From Gammaproteobacteria bacterium (lineage in GTDB: Bacteria; Pseudomonadota; Gammaproteobacteria; Burkholderiales; Burkholderiaceae_D), in NCBI GenBank assembly GCA_903970185.1, contig CAJCIC010000004.1, positions 27,069 through 91,068 of the forward strand: DNA of 64,000 nucleotides. The letters run 5' to 3'. A program made the position numbers and the translations under genes. This document shows positions 57,449 to 64,000 of the stretch, in pieces (position 1 is the first letter of the stretch; each line of letters opens with the position of its first letter). The notes beneath the pieces were generated by a model. The model made no database searches and was not told the origin of the DNA. It was given only the letters and a program-made list of their open reading frames with translations.

Positions 57449-57454
57449 GAATTG

Positions 57455-57483
57455 AGTATAGGACAACTCCTTGTGCAGCGCAA
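57455..57483 (-). promoter_or_regulatory. Promoter of the candidate small RNA
   Basis: Minus strand -35 TTGCGC (57483-57478), spacer of exactly 17 bp, -10 TATACT (57460-57455). Confidence 0.65.
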
Positions 57484-57705
57484 AAACTTTTATCGGGCAT
57501 TGACACTATTTTCCAAAGTCTGCGCATCATTTTCACAACACACAACTAAATCTCAATCAGATTAGATACTTATAGGTATGGTTAAAAGATAACTGGTTGT
57601 TATAAAGATTGCTGCGACAGCGATTTCCGGGCTTAGGGCCAAGGCCGGCGGGATTTCATGCGAATCGCTACACTGGCATTCCCTTTGGCAAGGCAAGAAA
57701 TAGCG
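57484..57705. other. AT-rich region upstream of the OsmC-like gene
   Basis: The stretch 57530-57610 is markedly AT-rich (AATCTCAATCAGATTAGATAC and neighbours), unlike its surroundings. TTGACA occurs on the plus strand at 57500-57505 without a good -10 at the right distance. It probably holds the promoter of the OsmC-like gene. No gene seen. Confidence 0.45.
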
Positions 57706-58164
57706 ATGAAATCAACCGTGCGCTGGCTTGGCCCCGTCGACACCGAGACGACCAGCAACATGACGTTTGAAGCGATAACCGAAACCGGTCACCGGGTGCG
57801 CATGGACGGTGCCCCTGGAGACAGCATCGGCGGGCGCAACCTTGCGCCGCGGCCGATGGAAATCGTCCTGCTTGGCACAGGCGGCTGCACGGCATATGAC
57901 GTCGTACTGATTTTGCGCCGCGCGCGCCAGGACATCGTCGATTGCGAAGTCGAGATCGAAGCCGAGCGCGCCAAGGAGGATCCCAAGGTGTTCACGAGGA
58001 TCCACTTCAACTTCATCGTCACTGGCAGCAACGTCAAGCACGACCTGGTGGCTCGCGCCATCCAGCTCTCGCACGACAAGTACTGCTCGGCGTCGATCAT
58101 GCTCGCCAAGACCGCCACGCTCACGCACAGCTTCGAAGTGCGCGAGAAGGTGCTTTCGAGCTAG
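57706..58164 (+). CDS. OsmC/Ohr family protein
   Basis: 152 aa from ATG 57706; the frame opens at 57658. The family's cysteines are present in GTGGCTAYDV and KYCSASIML, with the surrounding RNLAPRPMEIVL helix. OsmC proteins reduce organic hydroperoxides with these two thiols, in the cytoplasm. The YhfA-like subgroup has less certain function. Stop overlaps coq7 by 4 bp. Confidence 0.87.
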   Translation: MKSTVRWLGPVDTETTSNMTFEAITETGHRVRMDGAPGDSIGGRNLAPRPMEIVLLGTGGCTAYDVVLILRRARQDIVDCEVEIEAERAKEDPKVFTRIHFNFIVTGSNVKHDLVARAIQLSHDKYCSASIMLAKTATLTHSFEVREKVLSS

Positions 58165-58799
58165 AGCCAGTAGGCAGTCGCGGTCATCACGCGCGCTGCG
58201 GCGCGCATTGCCGCGCGAACCGGCGCGGGCAGCTCGCGGCCGCCCTCGGCGCGGGCGCGAGATCCATGACGGGCCTCGTCTTCGCTCATGGCTTCTAGCA
58301 CGGCGCGCGACGCGTGATCGGCCTTGGGCAGCCGTTCGAGATGACTCTTCAAGTGCTGCTCGACCTGCGCCTCGGTCTCCATGACAAAGCCCAGGCTGAC
58401 GCGATCGCCTGCGCGGCCGGCAAGAACGCCAAGCGCGAAGGCACCCGCATACCACAGGGGATTAAGCAGGCTGGGCCGGCCGCCAAGTTCGGCCAGGCGC
58501 TCTCGCGTCCAGGCGAGATGGTCTCCCTCTTCGAGGGCCGCATCGCGAAAATGCGCGCGCAGCCTGTCGCTTTGCGCCGCGCGCGCCTGACCGTGATAGA
58601 GCGCCTGCGCACAAACCTCGCCGACATGATCGACGCGCATCAGCGCGGCAGCGTGGCGTCGCTCGCCCTCGAGCAGCGCGAGCGGCTCTTCTTCGACGGT
58701 GGAGGGCTGTGGCGTTGGCCGCCTCGCCGGCAGCGCGCCGGTCAGCGTTCTTAGCGCATTGTCGGCATCGGAAATCAGCTGATCGACGAGGGTTTGCAT
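58161..58799 (-). CDS. coq7: 2-polyprenyl-3-methyl-6-methoxy-1,4-benzoquinone monooxygenase (Coq7)
   Basis: 212 aa, di-iron hydroxylase of ubiquinone synthesis. Ligand motifs: MRVDHVGEVCAQALY, AALEEGDHLAW, MEAEAQVEQHL-like ETEAQVEQHL, and SEDEARHG. Membrane-associated through hydrophobic helices. The N-terminal 40 residues are a Pro-rich extension. Uses Coq7 instead of the flavin enzyme UbiF, common in betaproteobacteria. Confidence 0.93.
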   Translation of the reverse strand: MQTLVDQLISDADNALRTLTGALPARRPTPQPSTVEEEPLALLEGERRHAAALMRVDHVGEVCAQALYHGQARAAQSDRLRAHFRDAALEEGDHLAWTRERLAELGGRPSLLNPLWYAGAFALGVLAGRAGDRVSLGFVMETEAQVEQHLKSHLERLPKADHASRAVLEAMSEDEARHGSRARAEGGRELPAPVRAAMRAAARVMTATAYWL

Positions 58800-59095
58800 C
58801 GGAATTGAGCCTGCTCAAGTGCGGAAATTGATTCTAGCTCGCGGCGCGGGCGAAGGACGCATTTCAGGCTTCTTCGCGCCATCTTGTCGAGCGGACGAGT
58901 TCATGTTGCGCAAACACCACAAACATTCAACCATTTGGCCTCCCGAAGTCGCAAATGTTTGCGGGTACCACCGATCTTTGGTGAAATCTAACCTGACTTC
59001 TTAACCAACAGGCTGTCAAGGCCGGTAAGAGTTCGGGGCAAGGAGTTTCCGCTAGTCACCTTGCCGCACGCACGACAAACTTTTGGAGATATTGA
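58800..59095. promoter_or_regulatory. Upstream region of the porin gene
   Basis: 296 bp without a gene. An inverted repeat CAAACATT (58920-58927) / AATGTTTG (58954-58961) lies about 135 bp before the porin start and could be a regulator site. TTTTGGAG sits eight bases before the ATG. No clear -35/-10 pair chosen. Confidence 0.45.
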
Positions 59096-60244
59096 ATGAA
59101 AAAACTCGTCATCGCAGCGGCCGTGCTCGGCGCGTTCGCCGGTACCGCCCAAGCGCAAAGTAGCGTGACGCTGTTCGGTGTTGTGGACACCAACATCACG
59201 CACATCACCGCAGGTGGCAATCCGGAAGGCGCACGCACGTTCATGGATAACAGTGGTATCAATTCGTCGCGCCTGGGCTTTCGCGGTACGGAGGACCTCG
59301 GTGGCGGACTGAAAGCCGGTTTCTGGCTCGAAGCAGGCATTAACACCAACGACGGCGCCGGGCTCACGACCAGCACGGGTAATGGCGCAACGTTCCCCGG
59401 TGCGGCAACCGGCGGCGGCGGACTGACGTTCAATCGTCGTTCCACGGTGAGCTTGCTCTCCGACCGTTGGGGTGAACTGCGTATCGGCCGCGACTATGTG
59501 CCGACCTTCTGGAACTCGGCGAACACCGATCCGTTTGGCTATAACGGTATCGCCGAAGTTGCAAGCTTCCTGATCGTGACCCAAGGCGCGATGGGTGCAA
59601 CCGCAGTTCGCGCATCGAACGGCGTTTCTTACCTGACGCCCAACACGCTCGGCGGCTTCTTCCTGCAAGCCACCTACGCCCTGGGTAACAACCCGACCGG
59701 CCTGCGTTCGGAAACCGGCCAGGACGTCAGCGACAACGGCGACTATGCTGGCGTGAACGTCGGTTACCAGAACGGCCCGCTCTACGCCGGTATCGCTACG
59801 GCTTATCTGTCGATGCAACCGACCACCTCGGCAAGCCAAACCGAGCTGGGTGCTGGCGGTGTTCACACCACCAACTTGGCAGTCTCGTATGACTTCGGAT
59901 TCGTGAAGCCTGACTTCTTCTATCAGGAGTCTTCGGTCGATGCGTATCCCGAGCAGTACGGCACGGACATCTACTCGGTCGGCGCTTCGGTTCCGCTCGG
60001 TCAAGGTGAACTGCGCCTGAACTATGCGCATGCCAACGGCCAGGATTATCTGTCCGGTTCGCACGCCAACATGTTCGGTGTCGGCTACGTGTATAACCTG
60101 TCGAAGCGCACCGCGATGTACGCGATCGCTGCCCGCATCAACAACTCGGGTGGTTATGCGTTCTCGCTGAACGCCTACGGCCCCGGCCCGGTTGCGGGTG
60201 AGTCGGTGTCGGGTGTTTCGCTGGGTGTTCGCACCTCGTTCTAA
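59096..60244 (+). CDS. Gram-negative trimeric porin
   Basis: 382 aa. Signal peptide MKKLVIAAAVLGAFAGTAQA is cut before QSSVTLFGVVD, the usual start of Burkholderiales porins. The 16-strand barrel pattern includes RLGFRGTEDLGGGLKAGF, LLSDRWGELRIGRDYVP (loop near the pore), and the terminal GVRTSF with C-terminal Phe for outer-membrane assembly. Codon use is biased to frequent codons, as in highly expressed genes. Followed by a strong terminator. Confidence 0.96.
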   Translation: MKKLVIAAAVLGAFAGTAQAQSSVTLFGVVDTNITHITAGGNPEGARTFMDNSGINSSRLGFRGTEDLGGGLKAGFWLEAGINTNDGAGLTTSTGNGATFPGAATGGGGLTFNRRSTVSLLSDRWGELRIGRDYVPTFWNSANTDPFGYNGIAEVASFLIVTQGAMGATAVRASNGVSYLTPNTLGGFFLQATYALGNNPTGLRSETGQDVSDNGDYAGVNVGYQNGPLYAGIATAYLSMQPTTSASQTELGAGGVHTTNLAVSYDFGFVKPDFFYQESSVDAYPEQYGTDIYSVGASVPLGQGELRLNYAHANGQDYLSGSHANMFGVGYVYNLSKRTAMYAIAARINNSGGYAFSLNAYGPGPVAGESVSGVSLGVRTSF

Positions 60245-60280
60245 TCGACTGCAGGGTTTCCCTGCTCGACAGAACGTAAG

Positions 60281-60309
60281 AAGGAGGTCCTCGGACCTCC
60301 TTTTTTTTT
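60281..60309 (+). terminator. Rho-independent terminator of the porin gene
   Basis: AAGGAGGTCC-TC-GGACCTCCTT hairpin (60281-60302), running into nine Ts. Confidence 0.9.
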
Positions 60310-60360
60310 GCTCGCGATTCACGCGCGTCACGCGCGAGGCGCGCCTTCTGGAGTCCTTCC

Positions 60361-61200
<840 letters not shown>

Positions 61201-61235
61201 AGCTTTTTTCAACATTGATATTGCGAGGCAACGAT

Positions 61236-61934
61236 ATGAGCGGCAAATGGATCTCGATCAAGTCCCATGACCAGAAGGAATTTGGCGGCTACCTGTCGCT
61301 GCCACCCACCGGCAAGGGTCCGGGCATCGTCCTGATTCAGGAAATCTTCGGCGTCAACGCACATATCCAGGGTGTCGCCGACCAGTACGCAAGCGATGGC
61401 TTTGTCGTGCTCGCGCCTGACATGTTCTGGCGCATCAAGCCGCGCGTCGAACTCGGCTACGACGCCGACGGATTCAAGAACGGCATGGAATTCGCACAGA
61501 AGATGGACGGCAACGAAGGCGTGCATGACATCCGCTCGACGATCGAGACACTCAAGGCCATGCCCGAAGTCACGGGCAAGGTTGCGGCGGTGGGCTACTG
61601 CATGGGCGGCCGCTACGCTTTTCTCGCCGCCGCAAACGCCGGTGCCGACGCCGCCGTTTGCTATTACCCAGGCGGTGTCAACGCGAACCTCGATCTGGTT
61701 CCCAAGATCACGGTGCCGATGCTGTTCCACTTCGGCGGCCTTGACACACACATTCCCGCGGAGGTGGTGAAAGCCGTGAAGGACGCCTTCGCCGGTCATC
61801 ACGATGCGACCATTGATGTGTATGACGACGCCGATCATGGCTTTAATTGCTGGGCGCGGCCGATGTACCATCAAAAGTCAGCGGCGCTTGCGCGCGGCCG
61901 CTCACTCGAGTTTCTCTCGGACAGCATTTCGTAG
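61236..61934 (+). CDS. Dienelactone hydrolase family protein
   Basis: 232 aa from ATG 61236 (GCGAGG upstream). Alpha/beta hydrolase with Cys nucleophile: GYCMGGRYAF holds Cys122. Asp and His complete the triad, with His in DDADHGFN near 210. Dienelactone hydrolases open lactones of chlorinated or hydroxylated aromatics. The gene lies 35 bp after the hydratase. Confidence 0.88.
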   Translation: MSGKWISIKSHDQKEFGGYLSLPPTGKGPGIVLIQEIFGVNAHIQGVADQYASDGFVVLAPDMFWRIKPRVELGYDADGFKNGMEFAQKMDGNEGVHDIRSTIETLKAMPEVTGKVAAVGYCMGGRYAFLAAANAGADAAVCYYPGGVNANLDLVPKITVPMLFHFGGLDTHIPAEVVKAVKDAFAGHHDATIDVYDDADHGFNCWARPMYHQKSAALARGRSLEFLSDSIS

Positions 61935-61969
61935 CCAGGCGACGACCCCAACGACGGCAAGGGGACCTT

Positions 61970-63631
61970 ATGCAAAAAAGTCCGCATGTGGACACGTTCG
62001 TGCGCGATCACCTGCCTGCGCGCGCGATGTGGCCCGAATTCGCCTTCGACATCGCCGACGTGAAATATCCGGAGATGCTCAATTGCGCTGATCAGCTCGT
62101 CGATGTTCATGTGCGCGAGGGCCGCGGCGGCAATCGCGCCGTCGGCATGCTCATCGATGGCACGCCCGTGTTTGCCACCTATGCGCAACTCGAGGCGCAG
62201 GCCAATCGCATCGCCAACGTCATGTCAGGAACGCTTGGCCTCGTGCCGGGTAACCGCGTGCTTCTGCGCTCGGCCAACCATCCGATGTTCGCGGCCCTCT
62301 GGCTTGGCGCGATGAAGGCTGGACTCGTGGCAGTGCCGACCATGCCGCTGTTGCGCGCGCGCGAGCTGAAAAAAGTCATCGACAAGGCCCAGGTCGAACT
62401 CGCCATCTGTGATGACGCACTTGCAAGTGAATTGCACCAGTGCATGGACCGCGAACAAGCGACGTTCGCGCCAAGCCTGAAACGCATCGTGTGCTTTAAC
62501 CGGGGCCAGGACAAGGACGGCCTTGAGGCCATGATCGCTGCCGCACCGACGCGCTATCGCAACGTCAGAACGCGCGCCGACGATGTCTGCATGCTCGCCT
62601 TCACTTCGGGTACAACCGGCGAGCCGAAGGCCGCGGCGCATTTTCATCGCGACGTGCTGGCGATGTGCGATACGTTTTCAAGGCATGTGCTAAAGCCCGT
62701 GCAAGCGGATCTCTTTTGCGGCACGCCGCCGATTGCCTTCACCTTCGGCCTTGGCGGCCAATTGTGTTTCCCGCTGCGCGTCGGCGCGGCCGTTCTGCTC
62801 ATCGAGAGGCTCACGCCCGAACTTCTGATCGACGCCCTCATACGAAGCCGCGCTACGATCTGCTTTACCGCCCCGACCTTCTATCGCCAGATGGCACTCC
62901 TGCTCAAGGCGCGCGGCTCGACGAAGGACGCATCGCTGCTGCCAAGCCTCGCGAAATCCGTCTCGGCAGGCGAAGCGTTGCCCGATGCGACCCGCGTGCT
63001 GTGGAAAGACGTCACCGGCATCGAAATGATCGATGGCATCGGCAGTACCGAGATGATGCACATCTTCATCTCGTCTGCCGGGGCTGCCGTTCGACGAGGC
63101 GCGATCGGCAAGGTCGTGCCAGGCTATCGCGCCATGATCGTTGATGCCGACATGCGCCCGCTTGGCACCAACGTCATCGGCCGCCTCGCAGTCAAGGGGC
63201 CTACGGGCTGCCGCTATCTCGACGATCCACGTCAGGCCAACTACGTCAGAGACGGATGGAACCTCACGGGGGATGCCTTCACGGTCGATGACGACGGCTA
63301 TTATTTCTATCAGGCGCGCACCGACGACATGATCGTGTCTGCGGGCTACAACATCGCCGGACCTGAGGTCGAATCGATTCTGATGACGCACGAGGCCGTG
63401 GCCGACTGCGGCGTGGTTGGCATCGCCGATGAAGAGCGCGGCCAGATCGTCAAGGCGTTTGTCATCCTGAAAGAGAAGGCCAGTCCGAGCGAGGGTCTTG
63501 TGAAAGACTTGCAGGATTTTGTGAAGGCGCGCATCGCGCCTTACAAGTATCCGCGCGCGATCGAGTTCTGCCGCGAGTTGCCGCGCACCGAGACCGGCAA
63601 GCTGCAGCGCTTTCGCCTGCGCAGCCCGTAG
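61970..63631 (+). CDS. Aromatic acid CoA ligase (2-aminobenzoate/benzoate-CoA ligase-like)
   Basis: 553 aa from ATG 61970 (AAGGGGACC upstream; the frame reaches 61847). AMP-forming acyl-CoA synthetase: phosphate loop LAFTSGTTGEPKAAAH, TFGLGGQL, GSTEMMHIF, the hinge with YFYQARTDDMIVSAGYNI, and the C-terminal lysine in ETGKLQRF. The similarity in my judgement is closest to 2-aminobenzoate-CoA ligases; benzoate or hydroxybenzoates are alternatives. It activates the acid so that ring attack can follow. Confidence 0.85.
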   Translation: MQKSPHVDTFVRDHLPARAMWPEFAFDIADVKYPEMLNCADQLVDVHVREGRGGNRAVGMLIDGTPVFATYAQLEAQANRIANVMSGTLGLVPGNRVLLRSANHPMFAALWLGAMKAGLVAVPTMPLLRARELKKVIDKAQVELAICDDALASELHQCMDREQATFAPSLKRIVCFNRGQDKDGLEAMIAAAPTRYRNVRTRADDVCMLAFTSGTTGEPKAAAHFHRDVLAMCDTFSRHVLKPVQADLFCGTPPIAFTFGLGGQLCFPLRVGAAVLLIERLTPELLIDALIRSRATICFTAPTFYRQMALLLKARGSTKDASLLPSLAKSVSAGEALPDATRVLWKDVTGIEMIDGIGSTEMMHIFISSAGAAVRRGAIGKVVPGYRAMIVDADMRPLGTNVIGRLAVKGPTGCRYLDDPRQANYVRDGWNLTGDAFTVDDDGYYFYQARTDDMIVSAGYNIAGPEVESILMTHEAVADCGVVGIADEERGQIVKAFVILKEKASPSEGLVKDLQDFVKARIAPYKYPRAIEFCRELPRTETGKLQRFRLRSP

Positions 63632-63700
63632 ACCCCAGTCTCGCGCACCTGTCGCCTCTTCGTTCGCCACGCTGCCGCAGAGCGCTTTGCGCGTCCGGTG

Positions 63701-64000
63701 CTAGTGATCGATCACCACCAGGGAGATGGGCGCGGCACCTGTCGCTGCAGGCGATGCGGCGGCGCTTAGCACGCCGGTCACCGGATCGATCGAAAAGACC
63801 GAAATATCATCGCCTTGCAGGTTGCCAACGTAGGCAAATCGTCCGGAGCGGTCGACCACGATTTGCAAGGGTGTCCCTCCCGCGGGGACTGTTCCGGTCA
63901 GCGTCAGCGCTCCGGTTGCGGGGTCTACGCCGTATGACGACACCGTGTTGGCCGTGGAATTCGTGATGTACACCGAGTTGCCCGTGGGCGCCACGGCAAT
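63701..64000 (-). CDS. YVTN/lactonase-like beta-propeller protein, partial (N-terminus outside window)
   Basis: C-terminal 99 codons only. Repeats of the type YITNSTANTVSSYGVDPATGALT and AYVGNLQGDDISVFSIDPVTG are blades of a seven-bladed propeller, as in 6-phosphogluconolactonase and surface-layer-like proteins. The full length, signal and function cannot be judged from this part. Confidence 0.75.
   Translation of the reverse strand: MAVAPTGNSVYITNSTANTVSSYGVDPATGALTLTGTVPAGGTPLQIVVDRSGRFAYVGNLQGDDISVFSIDPVTGVLSAAASPAATGAAPISLVVIDH

Noticed and set aside
57318..57545. 75-codon minus-strand frame across the small-RNA region
   Set aside because: It would run through the -35/-10 signals and the terminator stem, and the product has no recognisable features.

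Overview
The window looks like chromosomal DNA of a GC-rich betaproteobacterium, probably of the order Burkholderiales. The evidence is the gene content: a Burkholderia-type trimeric porin, a bactofilin/ErpA/argC/rpsI-rplM block, a RibBA with a decayed GTP cyclohydrolase domain, UbiD and Coq7 for ubiquinone, a Tat-exported HiPIP, and a CIRCE-controlled groESL. Genes are densely packed, many overlap by 4 bp, and several start at GTG or TTG. I saw no rRNA, tRNA, CRISPR array, phage or insertion sequence.

Layout. 1-7.2 kb: a membrane-linked GH17 glucanase-like protein (cut by the left edge), a geranylgeranyl-reductase-family flavoprotein, malic enzyme MaeB, a class I aminotransferase and a lytic transglycosylase. 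7.7-12 kb: ubiD, a yqjDEK-like stress-membrane operon, dacB and HiPIP. 12.1-20.4 kb: a phosphorelay cluster (two hybrid kinases, an Hpt protein, a CheY-like and a FixJ-like regulator) around an M14 carboxypeptidase. 20.4-23.1 kb: a bacterioferritin-like protein and an AI-2E family transporter with an extra C-terminal domain.

23.4-26.5 kb is the most unusual part. Five tandem mini-genes (34-47 codons) sit on the minus strand. All encode a double-glycine leader followed by the same octapeptide, DSTAFNLY. Divergent from them is a TPR + HD-GYP protein, a putative c-di-GMP phosphodiesterase. I propose a Gram-negative secreted-peptide system, possibly signalling, with the TPR protein as candidate intracellular partner. 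None of the mini-genes is long enough for routine ORF calling. No exporter/peptidase is seen in the window.

26.8-28.3 kb: an AbiE-type toxin-antitoxin pair in reversed order, with a 10-bp inverted repeat over the start codon. 28.5-30.8 kb: groESL with sigma70 promoter, perfect CIRCE and strong terminator. 31-35.4 kb: a small outer-membrane-like protein, a MESH1-like HD hydrolase, membrane proteins, pyrF and a cupin. 45.2-35.3 kb (minus strand): a long tightly packed gene string glyA-nrdR-ribD-ribE-OYE-ribBA-ribH-nusB-thiL-pgpA-pncC-hydrolase, combining one-carbon, riboflavin, thiamine and NAD salvage functions. 45.4-50.7 kb: a glycosyltransferase-like protein, a histidine phosphatase, a TPR-GT9 protein, dtd and tyrS. 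50.9-57.2 kb: an M23 peptidase with anmK, then erpA, bactofilin, a DUF6776-like protein, argC and rpsI-rplM. 57.3-57.5 kb: a candidate small RNA with its own promoter and terminator and CU-rich single-stranded motifs. 57.7-64 kb: OsmC-like protein, coq7, porin, an aromatic-acyl-CoA type catabolic cluster (enoyl-CoA hydratase, dienelactone hydrolase, CoA ligase) and the end of a beta-propeller protein cut by the right edge.
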